DNA from: Verrucomicrobiota bacterium
GTDB lineage: Bacteria > Verrucomicrobiota > Verrucomicrobiia > Chthoniobacterales > UBA10450
DNA: 13,549 bases
NCBI GenBank assembly: GCA_003221375.1
Contig: QHRI01000054.1
Location: 1-13,549 of the forward strand
Reading direction: 5' to 3'
How positions within the stretch are numbered: position 1 is the first letter of the stretch; each line of letters starts with the position of its first letter. The notes beneath the pieces are model-generated. The model did no database searches and was not told where the DNA came from. It saw only the letters and a list, made by a program, of their open reading frames with translations. A program made the translations under genes and the position numbers. Below, piece by piece: positions 7,046-13,549 of the stretch.

Positions 7046-8339
7046 CGCAATGATAGTCGCTGCCGCGATAGCGGTGCAGAATGCCTTGTAGTAGTATCGT
7101 CATCAGATCCGTGGTGCCCCACGTAATCAGCACATACAAACCGATCTGCGGCAGGTAAGTGTAGCGGTCCGCGCGCGCTTGCTCGCCGCTCTGTACCAAG
7201 CCGATCACAGGCACAAGCATCACGACATACCAAAACCAGCCAGTGAAAATGTACGGTCGTTCTTTCCCCCAAAGGACTGCCAACAGGCTGACTGAGATCA
7301 GAAACGCAATTGCCAAAAGAACCTGCCAAAAAGGCAGTTGGTCGTTGGGATTCGGATAAAAAGCCCCCAGCCGTGCGGGCCAGAACATCTGCCAAATGTA
7401 GGCAATGTAACTGACAGCTGCAGTGTTCAGTCTCCACATGAATGGCAGTTGCTCGATTGCTTCTGTGCTGTAGACCTGTGCCAGCATGGTTGCTACGCAA
7501 GAGAGAGCGGACAGTGCGATCAACGGAATCTTCTCTATTACAAGACGACTAACTATTCGCCACTGACTATTGATCGGCGATTTCCGGCCTCCCGCCTTCG
7601 CCGAGGCTGCGGCGGGCAGGCTGATTTCTGCCGCCTGACTCCTAATTCTCTTAAGCGGCCAGTAATCCAGGAGCAGAAGTACGAACGGCAGCGTTACGAG
7701 CATGGGTTTCGACATCAGACCGAGAGCAAAGAACAACGCCACTGTCACATAGCGAGCAACGGATGGCTTGTGCACATAACGCACATAGGCGCCTAGCGTA
7801 AGCATGAAAAAAACGGCGCTGAGCACATCTTTGCGCTCCGAGACCCATGCGACAGATTCGACGTGCAACGGATGAATGGCGAACAGCGATGCCACGAAAG
7901 CGCTTTGCCAAATACTGCCAGTCCGGCTCGAACCTCCGGTCATTTGATCGAGCACAAGAAAGAGCAGTAATACGGCTATTGTATGAAGCAGCACATTGGT
8001 GGAGTGATGCCATCCCGCCTGCAATCCGTATAACTCGCAATCGAGCATATGCGAAATAGTCGTTAGCGGATGCCAGTTTCGTGCATGAGTATGAGTAAAT
8101 GCGTCGACCAGTCCACGTGTTGTGAGGCCCTGTGTGATCCGCGGGTTTTCGTGCACGTACACGTGATCGTCGAAATCGACGAAATCGTGCTGCAGAGTTT
8201 GACCAAAAACGAACCAAATGATTGCAACTAAAGCGATACAGACATAAAGAGATGCGAATCTCAACAAGGCGCAGTTTTCTAACCGACTGTTGGAGAACTC
8301 GCGCGTGTCCTTCTTGGATCTGTTTTTTACCCTGCTCAT
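6963..8339 (-). CDS. Membrane half of frameshifted gene B (TMTC-like GT-C domain)
   Basis: This is the N-terminal half of a TMTC-like protein. The ATG at 8339 is one base past the gene C stop (TAAGATG), which suggests translational coupling; a TTG at 8351 would also be in frame. TM1 covers about residues 28-46. Asp57-Asp58 lie in the first extracytoplasmic loop, and HPLHVESVAWVSERKD falls at 156-171. LMSKPMLVTLPFVLLLLDYW and GWFWYVVMLVPVIGLVQ mark later helices. The cytoplasmic-type loop after that DYW is 27 residues longer than in gene D and contains a hairpin repeat. After ITWGTTDLM (about residue 413) the frame leaves homology and ends at 6963 in unrelated residues, because of the frameshift at 7034-7118. 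If the shift is real the product lacks its TPR arm; TMTC-type activity without TPRs would be unusual. Confidence 0.7.
   Translation of the reverse strand: MSRVKNRSKKDTREFSNSRLENCALLRFASLYVCIALVAIIWFVFGQTLQHDFVDFDDHVYVHENPRITQGLTTRGLVDAFTHTHARNWHPLTTISHMLDCELYGLQAGWHHSTNVLLHTIAVLLLFLVLDQMTGGSSRTGSIWQSAFVASLFAIHPLHVESVAWVSERKDVLSAVFFMLTLGAYVRYVHKPSVARYVTVALFFALGLMSKPMLVTLPFVLLLLDYWPLKRIRSQAAEISLPAAASAKAGGRKSPINSQWRIVSRLVIEKIPLIALSALSCVATMLAQVYSTEAIEQLPFMWRLNTAAVSYIAYIWQMFWPARLGAFYPNPNDQLPFWQVLLAIAFLISVSLLAVLWGKERPYIFTGWFWYVVMLVPVIGLVQSGEQARADRYTYLPQIGLYVLITWGTTDLMTILLQGILHRYRGSDYHCVEFARVCADVVLEKQRDALEPHVGCYD
7034..7118 (-). other. Frameshift zone in gene B
   Basis: Between the conserved Trp codon (7119-7121, in ITWG) and the conserved AFVQ (its Ala codon at 7031-7033), gene B has 85 bases. 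Genes C and D both have exactly 90 between the same landmarks. The net loss of five bases moves the reading frame. The switch must lie between a TGA in the downstream frame (about 7098) and the point where homology resumes, close to a run that reads TACTACTAC on the minus strand. A sequencing or assembly error remains possible. Confidence 0.75.
7587..7621. repeat. GC-rich hairpin repeat inside gene B
   Basis: GCCTCCCGCC (7587-7596) pairs with GGCGGGCAGGC (7611-7621), a 10 bp stem with one bulged C. It encodes SLPAAASAKAGG (about residues 240-251) of gene B, in a loop that gene D lacks. I recognise CCCGCCTTCG...GGCGGGC hairpins as a common dispersed repeat in soil Verrucomicrobiota; this is recollection. 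The adjoining stretch at about 7557-7575 (CGCCACTGACTATTGATC) also looks repeat-like. Confidence 0.55.
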
Positions 8340-8340
8340 C

Positions 8341-10353
8341 TTAACCGCCAAGTGAGTTTTGCCAAAGCGGCAGGCGTCGGCGATAGAGCATAAGGTCTGT
8401 TTCGAGGCGGTTTGCCAGTCCTCCTTTCCCCTGCATTCGAGCTATGGCTATGGCTTGCTGGGCTACGCCCAAGGCTTCAGGGAATCGGCCGGTCTCCGCA
8501 TACGCAGCTGCCAGCGTGCGGAGAAAGCGTGGTTCTCTACCTCCTGAAAGCGCGACTGCTACTTGGGCCAAGTCGATCGCTTTGGCGCCGTCGCGGATTG
8601 AGTCATCAGAAGATGTCGCTAGAACCCAGGCAATATTGTTGCGAGAATGGGGATCTTCGGGAGCTAGTGCCAATGCTTGTTCGTAATGGATAATCGCCTC
8701 CCTTGGCGAACCCTTCTGCAAAAGCGCGTTACCGAGGCCAGTATGGGCATTCGCGTCACTGGGTTGCAATTTGAGAGTCCACTCCCAATCCGCCATTGCT
8801 TCATCGACGCGGCCTTTGTGAAAAAAAACGCTACCGCGGTTGTAAAAAGCATCCGCATAATACGGTTGCAATGCTATTGCTTCGTCATAGTGCGCTATGG
8901 CTTCATCGGATTGTCCTTTTCGGGCGAGAGCGTTGGCGAGGTTCATTTGCATAAACGCCGAACCGACGTCGTAATGGGGATCCAGCTTACCGGACCTGAT
9001 CCTTAACGCGGCTTCAAAATGCGAGATCGCCTTGTCTAGTTCTTCGCGATCGACGCACAGGTATCCAAGATTATTGTGGGCAACGTCGTTGTCGGACGTC
9101 ACCGCAAGAGTGTGAGTCCAAAGAGTTTCGCTGTTGCGCCAGTAGGAAGTCTGAACGAATGCCATCCACGCCAAAACAGCAACGATTACTACCGCGATAG
9201 CTACAGCAAACTGCGACCTCGGCCGACGGGCTCCTAGCATGTCAGCAACGAGCCAAATCGCGAGCAAAAAGAGACCGACAAGTGGCAGGTAGGTATAGCG
9301 ATCTGCATGACCTTGTTCTCCGACTTGGACGATGCCGATGACTGGGACGAGCATAACGAGGTACCAAAACCACCCTGTGAACAGGTAAGGCTGCTTACGT
9401 CGCAAAACCATTGCCGCTGTTGTGATGGTTAGTAGGAACCCGGTTGCAAGAATAACTTGCCAAATTTCCAGGCTGCCATTTGGATGAGGATAGAAAACGG
9501 CGAGGCCTGTCGGCCGCAAGGTTTGCCAGAGGTAAATCGGGTAACTTGCGACCGCGTTTTCGACTCGCCAGAGGAAGGGCAACGGTGGAATCGCGCCAGT
9601 AGCACGTTTTTGCAGGATAAATGTGATGGCTCCGGCGGCTGCGGAAAGAACAAACAACGGAACCTTTTCGAGAAAGAGGCGTCCTATTGTCTGTGTTTGA
9701 TCATCACACCCTGAGATTGTGGCGTCTCCTGTTGAGGGGAACTGTTTAAAACGATTAAGCGGCCAGTAATCCAAAAGGAGAAGGACACAGGGAGTGCTTA
9801 TCAGCATTGACTTGGACATGAGGCCGAAGGTGAACATGATTGCCACTGTCAAATAACGCGCGTTTGATGGCGTACGCACATAACGCACATATGCGATTAA
9901 CGTGAGCATGAAGAACACTGCGCTGAGCACGTCTTTTCGCTCGCTTACCCATGCGACTGATTCGACATGAAGTGGATGAACCGCAAATAACGCAGCGACA
10001 ATCACACTCTTCCAAATTGCGCCGGTCATTTGCCGCAGCACACAAAACAAGAGGAGCGTTGCGATAGTATGCAAAACCACGTTCGTAGCGTGATGGCCGC
10101 CAGCGTTCAGGCCATACAGCTGGCAATCCAGCATGTGAGAGATAGTCGCCAACGGGTGCCAATTACCTGCGTGTGGACTGACAAAAGCCCGTGCAATGCC
10201 TTGTATCGTTAGGCCAGCCCGAATGGCAGGAGTGTTATAGACGTACAAATCGTCGTCGAAGTTAACAAAGTCGTGACGGACTGTTTGACCAAAGACAGCC
10301 AGACTGATTCCGGCAAACTTTATGTTACTCACTGTGAGGCGGCGAATGGCCAT
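8341..10353 (-). CDS. TMTC-like GT-C membrane protein with four TPRs (gene C)
   Basis: Complete, 670 residues, and the closest paralogue of B. Asp33-Asp34-Asp35 sit in the first extracytoplasmic loop (FVNFDDDLYVYN). HPLHVESVAWVSERKD falls at 126-141. Further helices include LLLLDYWPL and GWFWYLVMLVPVIGIVQ. The membrane domain ends near residue 400. Four TPRs follow at 421-454, 455-497, 498-531 and 532-565. The second has nine extra residues, as in B. The shared C-terminal region begins at NNIAWVLATSSDDSIRDG (572-589). The ATG at 10353 lies inside the end of gene D (29-base overlap), is preceded by an in-frame TAA two codons upstream, and has no clear Shine-Dalgarno. TM1 is short: only about 11 hydrophobic residues precede FGQTV, against about 17 in D. 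By family it should transfer a sugar from a lipid carrier outside the cytoplasm; substrate unknown. Confidence 0.88.
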   Translation of the reverse strand: MAIRRLTVSNIKFAGISLAVFGQTVRHDFVNFDDDLYVYNTPAIRAGLTIQGIARAFVSPHAGNWHPLATISHMLDCQLYGLNAGGHHATNVVLHTIATLLLFCVLRQMTGAIWKSVIVAALFAVHPLHVESVAWVSERKDVLSAVFFMLTLIAYVRYVRTPSNARYLTVAIMFTFGLMSKSMLISTPCVLLLLDYWPLNRFKQFPSTGDATISGCDDQTQTIGRLFLEKVPLFVLSAAAGAITFILQKRATGAIPPLPFLWRVENAVASYPIYLWQTLRPTGLAVFYPHPNGSLEIWQVILATGFLLTITTAAMVLRRKQPYLFTGWFWYLVMLVPVIGIVQVGEQGHADRYTYLPLVGLFLLAIWLVADMLGARRPRSQFAVAIAVVIVAVLAWMAFVQTSYWRNSETLWTHTLAVTSDNDVAHNNLGYLCVDREELDKAISHFEAALRIRSGKLDPHYDVGSAFMQMNLANALARKGQSDEAIAHYDEAIALQPYYADAFYNRGSVFFHKGRVDEAMADWEWTLKLQPSDANAHTGLGNALLQKGSPREAIIHYEQALALAPEDPHSRNNIAWVLATSSDDSIRDGAKAIDLAQVAVALSGGREPRFLRTLAAAYAETGRFPEALGVAQQAIAIARMQGKGGLANRLETDLMLYRRRLPLWQNSLGG

Positions 10354-12196
10354 ATGTTAAACTGACATCCCGCAGCGGCCGCTGTTCTTGGTAAAGCGCA
10401 ATATTGCCATTGAGCTCAGCAGCCAACTCAGAGTTCCCCTGGCTATTTGCTAATTTAATCCCCTGTTGCGCAGTCTGGATTGCTTCAGAGAACCGACCAC
10501 TTTCGGCGTAAGCCGCTGCTAATGTACGGAACAATATTGGGATTCTGTTACCGGAAATGCGTAGAGCCTCGGACGCGAGCTGAATCGCTTTCGTGCCGTC
10601 TCGAAGAGAATCGTCGGGCGAGGTCGCAAATACCCACGCTAGGTTGCTCATGGCATTTCCGTTGTCGGGTTGAATCGCCAAGACCTTCTCCCATTCTTCA
10701 ACACCCTCCCTGATGCGACGCTGCTGGATCAATGCCGTACCCACAATGTTGTGGACTTCGATGTTATCGGGTTGTAGCTCGAGTAGCTTCTGGTAGTGAA
10801 TCAGTGCATCGGCAACTTTACCCTTTTGAAGAAGAGCCTTGGCAAGGTTCTCGTGGGCGGGACTATTATCGGGCCGAAGATCCACAGCAGCTTGCAGCAG
10901 GGAGATAGCCTCATCCACGTTACCTTGTCGCAAATAAACAATGCCGAGATTGTTTTCTGCAACATCGTTGTTTGTGGTTACTGCCAGAGCGTGCTTGAAC
11001 AGTATCTCACTATCGCGCCAATACCAAGTCTGGGCCCAGGCGCGCCATGTCAAAACACCTATGGTAAGTATTGCTGCGGTGCTCAAAATTGTGCGCTGAC
11101 GTCGCCACAAGGCTGTCAGATCGGCCACTGTCCATGTGATTGCTATGTATAGACCGATTTGGGGCAAGTATGTGTATCGATCAGCGCGTCCCTGCCAACC
11201 GACTTGGACCAGTCCTATAACTGGCACAAGCATTCCGAGGTACCATAACCAACCTGTGATTAAGTAGGGTCGCTGTTTTCGCAGGGCGATCGGTATCGCT
11301 GTGCCGCAAACTAGAAGAAGGAGGGAAGAGATGATTTCCCAAGGCAACAACCGATTCTCCGGATGGGGGTAAAAGACCGCAAGGTTCGCCGGCCAGACCA
11401 TCTGCCAGATGTAGAGAACATAGCTGATGATCGCGTTGTTGATTCGTTCCAGTATCGGCAACTCCTCGGTCCAACCAACCGCGCCTTTTTGTGCAACAAG
11501 CGTGCCGATACTTGAGACAGCCGAAAGCGCGAGCAGCGGAATTTTTTCCGCCACGCGCTTCCAGAAGCGCCCCCTGATTCTATCGAGCGGCCAGTGATCC
11601 AAAAGCAAGAGCACGAACGGCAGTGTCACCAGCATCGGCTTAGACATGAGGCCACAGGCAAGTGCGAATACTACGACGAGATAACGCCCGATCGATGGCA
11701 AGCGCACATAATGCACGTAGGCGAGCAGCGTGAGCATAAAGAAGACGCCGCTAAGCACATCCTTCCGCTCGGCTATCCACGCGACCGATTCGACACGTAA
11801 CGGGTGAATTGCGAACACGGCTGCAACAAAAGCGCTGTTCCAAAATGTGCCCGTCATTTCTTGCAGCGCGAGGAAAAGGAGGATCGCCGCCACAATGTGC
11901 AGGAGGACATTTGTGAAATGGTGACCTCCTGGCTTCAATCCATATACCTGGCAGTCGAGCATATGCGAGATCGTCGTCAGCGGATGCCAGTTCATCGAGT
12001 GAATATGGGTGAATGCCCAGGCAATGCCGCTTAGGCTGACGCCGCTTGTTATTTTAGTGTTCTCATAAACGTAGCGCGGATCGTCGTAGTTAATGAAGTC
12101 GTGCCGGAGGGTTTGGCCAAAGACAAGCCAGGTCAGCGCGGCGAGAAAAAGGCAGATAACAATGGTGAGCCAGGGTGGCCTGAGCGTTGCCTTCAT
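10325..12196 (-). CDS. TMTC-like GT-C membrane protein with three TPRs (gene D)
   Basis: Complete, 623 residues. TM1 is at about 9-25. The catalytic-type pair Asp38-Asp39 sits in FINYDDPRYVYEN, HPLRVESVAWIAERKD falls at 131-146, and LMSKPMLVTLPFVLLLLDHW follows at about 183-202. The last helix ends near 388. Three TPRs run at 409-442, 443-476 and 477-510. The shared C-terminal region starts at SNLAWVFATSPDDSLRDG (517-534) and includes LAAAYAESGRFSEA. It is the most compact of the four paralogues and has none of the loop insertions seen in A and B. Its C-terminal tail is about eight residues longer than in B or C and reads into the start of gene C. The ATG at 12196 is preceded by a repeat-derived spacer without a Shine-Dalgarno. 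E lies 82 bases upstream on the same strand, so one transcript is plausible. Confidence 0.88.
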   Translation of the reverse strand: MKATLRPPWLTIVICLFLAALTWLVFGQTLRHDFINYDDPRYVYENTKITSGVSLSGIAWAFTHIHSMNWHPLTTISHMLDCQVYGLKPGGHHFTNVLLHIVAAILLFLALQEMTGTFWNSAFVAAVFAIHPLRVESVAWIAERKDVLSGVFFMLTLLAYVHYVRLPSIGRYLVVVFALACGLMSKPMLVTLPFVLLLLDHWPLDRIRGRFWKRVAEKIPLLALSAVSSIGTLVAQKGAVGWTEELPILERINNAIISYVLYIWQMVWPANLAVFYPHPENRLLPWEIISSLLLLVCGTAIPIALRKQRPYLITGWLWYLGMLVPVIGLVQVGWQGRADRYTYLPQIGLYIAITWTVADLTALWRRQRTILSTAAILTIGVLTWRAWAQTWYWRDSEILFKHALAVTTNNDVAENNLGIVYLRQGNVDEAISLLQAAVDLRPDNSPAHENLAKALLQKGKVADALIHYQKLLELQPDNIEVHNIVGTALIQQRRIREGVEEWEKVLAIQPDNGNAMSNLAWVFATSPDDSLRDGTKAIQLASEALRISGNRIPILFRTLAAAYAESGRFSEAIQTAQQGIKLANSQGNSELAAELNGNIALYQEQRPLRDVSLTYGHSPPHSE

Positions 12197-12205
12197 CTTG
12201 AAGAA

Positions 12206-12233
12206 ATGACGAATGACGAATGTCTAATGACGA
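12206..12233. repeat. Four tandem ATGACGA heptamers
   Basis: Four heptamers follow in exact phase: ATGACGA (12206-12212), ATGACGA (12213-12219), ATGTCTA (12220-12226) and ATGACGA (12227-12233). They occupy the gap between genes E and D. I recognise runs of GAATGACGAATGACGAATG as a common intergenic repeat in Verrucomicrobiota; this is recollection. Confidence 0.7.
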
Positions 12234-12307
12234 AGGAATAACAAAATCCAAATGATAAAAAGGGGCACTCCGGCTGCGTCATTTGGTCATTCGGATTTGC
12301 TTCGTCA
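12228..12307. repeat. Imperfect inverted repeat spanning the end of gene E
   Basis: TGACGAAG (12228-12235) is inverted at 12300-12307, and AAATCCAAATGA (12244-12255) is inverted at 12287-12298 with one mismatch. The right arm is coding: it supplies the last residues of gene E. The spacer (12256-12286) contains AAAAAGGGG and no obvious strong stem. It may fold in the E-D transcript, but no T-tract follows in the minus-strand direction. Confidence 0.6.
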
Positions 12308-13549
12308 CTTGTCGAAAATGAGCGTAGCACAACGACGTGGTGTCGCTGCCAAAATAGTAATCCGTTCTGTCTGGCGCCAACATGTTTACGAAGCCGACAA
12401 CGGCATAGTTTTGCGCCGTATATTCATTAGCCCAGGTGAAAATCAATGGCTTGGATTCCGGCCGTTGCAGCCACGAATCAGGCATTACCACAAAGATGAG
12501 AAATTTTGGACGGGTGCGTTCTATCTCGTGAATCATTTCCTGTTGCATTTGGGTGGCATACTTTTGGGCTTCCATCAGGCCGTAAGTGTAAATGTAGCCG
12601 GTTGCCGAATGCCGGTTTGAATAAAAATAAATCTGCGGCTCGGAACCGAGGACGGCTATCGTATCACCTCGGGTTGTATGTTCGCGCAGATATTCTCCAA
12701 TTCTAATGGATTCCACGAAGGGACTTTCTGGATAAATCATTCGGGAAGCGTTAGTCGGAGAGAGTTCAAAAAAGAACCTTCTTTCTGTAATGATCGGCCA
12801 GGCGAGAGCAGCTCCGAGAATCAGTATGGAGAGAAATCGGATTAGCGTCCCTCGATTCGCAACGAGATCCGACAATCTGCCGATACCAACGCCAGCCAGC
12901 AACGAGACAGCTGGGAGCAGCAAGACAAAATAGTGTAATCGAAAATAGAATCCCGGGCAGATCGCCAGTGCAGAGAAGAAGAGGAATCCGACCAGAAAAA
13001 TTGTGGTGATTCGCGTTCGCTGCGCCCACAAACCTGAAACGATTCCGATTGCAGTCAGCATCCAGATGGGCCACGTGGCTAAGATCACCTCTTTGGTGCT
13101 GTAGGCGAGAAGTTGCTCCGCCTGACTAAATGGAACCAGGCCGCCATACTGACGCGCGTAATCGATTGTCCAAAACCAGAACCTTTCGAACACGCCAATT
13201 TTCCAAAAGAGGAGGCACGTAATTCCCAGTGGAAGAATTACACCAGCGCCGAAAGTCAGGCCTGACAGGAGAAGTTTTTTCGCTCGGACTCGGCGATGAA
13301 GATTGCTGCAGACGAGATAAATCGTTCCGAAGAAAGCGAAAAAAATGGCTGGCTGCTTCATCAAGAGCCCGATGCCAAAGAGCAATCCGCTGGCGAACAG
13401 TTTTCCCACTGCTTGGCGATCTGTCGACTTGCATAGGAGGAGGATTCCACCAAGCACAGGGAGCAGCACAAAATGCGTTGCGTGGCCGGCAAACCCTAGC
13501 ACCGATGGACTTACGGAGAGCACCGCATAGCTCATCGCCGCAGCAAGTC
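12279..13549 (-). CDS. GT39/ArnT-like membrane glycosyltransferase, 5' end off window (gene E)
   Basis: Partial: the frame is open to the window edge (13549), so the true start, and with it the catalytic first loop, is missing. An internal ATG lies at 13535; residues below count from it. About eight membrane helices are visible (near 17-35, 43-60, 62-77, 89-111, 150-170, 177-194, 199-217, 231-249). FYFRLHYFVLLLPAVSLLAG (197-216) is typical of GT-C enzymes of the glycosyltransferase 39 / ArnT type, which transfer sugars from polyprenyl phosphate carriers. A soluble extracytoplasmic domain follows from about 250, with VLGSEPQIYFYSNRHSATGY (295-314). The last nine residues (VTKQIRMTK) and the stop lie in the ATGACGA-type repeat, so the natural C-terminus has probably been replaced or trimmed. 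Gene D follows in the same direction. Exact substrate unknown. Confidence 0.8.
   Translation of the reverse strand, partial: LAAAMSYAVLSVSPSVLGFAGHATHFVLLPVLGGILLLCKSTDRQAVGKLFASGLLFGIGLLMKQPAIFFAFFGTIYLVCSNLHRRVRAKKLLLSGLTFGAGVILPLGITCLLFWKIGVFERFWFWTIDYARQYGGLVPFSQAEQLLAYSTKEVILATWPIWMLTAIGIVSGLWAQRTRITTIFLVGFLFFSALAICPGFYFRLHYFVLLLPAVSLLAGVGIGRLSDLVANRGTLIRFLSILILGAALAWPIITERRFFFELSPTNASRMIYPESPFVESIRIGEYLREHTTRGDTIAVLGSEPQIYFYSNRHSATGYIYTYGLMEAQKYATQMQQEMIHEIERTRPKFLIFVVMPDSWLQRPESKPLIFTWANEYTAQNYAVVGFVNMLAPDRTDYYFGSDTTSLCYAHFRQVTKQIRMTK

Noticed and set aside
7651..8217. Minus-strand open frame of 188 codons inside gene B
   Set aside because: It is an alternate frame of the conserved membrane domain; similar shadow frames occur at the same place in C and D because their DNA is similar.

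Overview
This 13.5 kb window looks like a chromosomal piece of a soil-type Verrucomicrobiota bacterium, probably near Chthoniobacterales / Udaeobacter. That placement rests on the protein types and on families of short dispersed repeats I recognise from such genomes; no marker gene is present. I see no rRNA, tRNA, CRISPR array, transposase or phage gene.

Layout. 83-3307 (+) is a complete TonB-dependent outer-membrane receptor with a strong intrinsic terminator just after it. 3308-3765 is a mosaic of short dispersed repeats that runs into the 5' end of the next gene. 3676-6021 (+) is a large membrane protein: an N-terminal GT-C-type transmembrane domain resembling the TMTC / DUF1736 proteins, followed by six TPRs (gene A). 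Facing it on the minus strand is a row of four genes, transcribed E, D, C, B: a GT39/ArnT-like glycosyltransferase cut by the window edge (E, 13549-12279), then three tandem paralogues of gene A (D 12196-10325, C 10353-8341, B 8339-6212). D and C overlap by 29 bases, and the C stop and B start are one base apart, so D-C-B is probably one transcript. B carries a frameshift that separates its membrane domain from its TPR domain.

How the genes may work together. All five genes right of the receptor look like integral-membrane enzymes of lipid-linked-sugar type. Known eukaryotic TMTC proteins are O-mannosyltransferases with an acidic pair in the first extracytoplasmic loop and TPRs that face the substrate. 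All four paralogues here keep the Asp-Asp pair, a conserved His-Pro / Glu-Ser-Val-Ala-Trp loop, and a shared C-terminal region of about 100 residues. TPR number differs (six, four, four, three). The reading as an expanding family of protein or surface glycosyltransferases with different substrate-recognition arms is inference.

The most unusual feature is the number of short dispersed repeats that lie inside or at the edges of these genes and are translated. Gene A has two in-frame repeat-derived loops, and its only available start codons lie in or beside a third repeat. B has a hairpin repeat in a loop. The last nine residues and the stop of E lie in a fourth repeat type. One element in gene A (4901-4976) consists of two inverted hairpin arms whose stems differ only by compensatory base-pair changes, which implies a structured, REP-like element.
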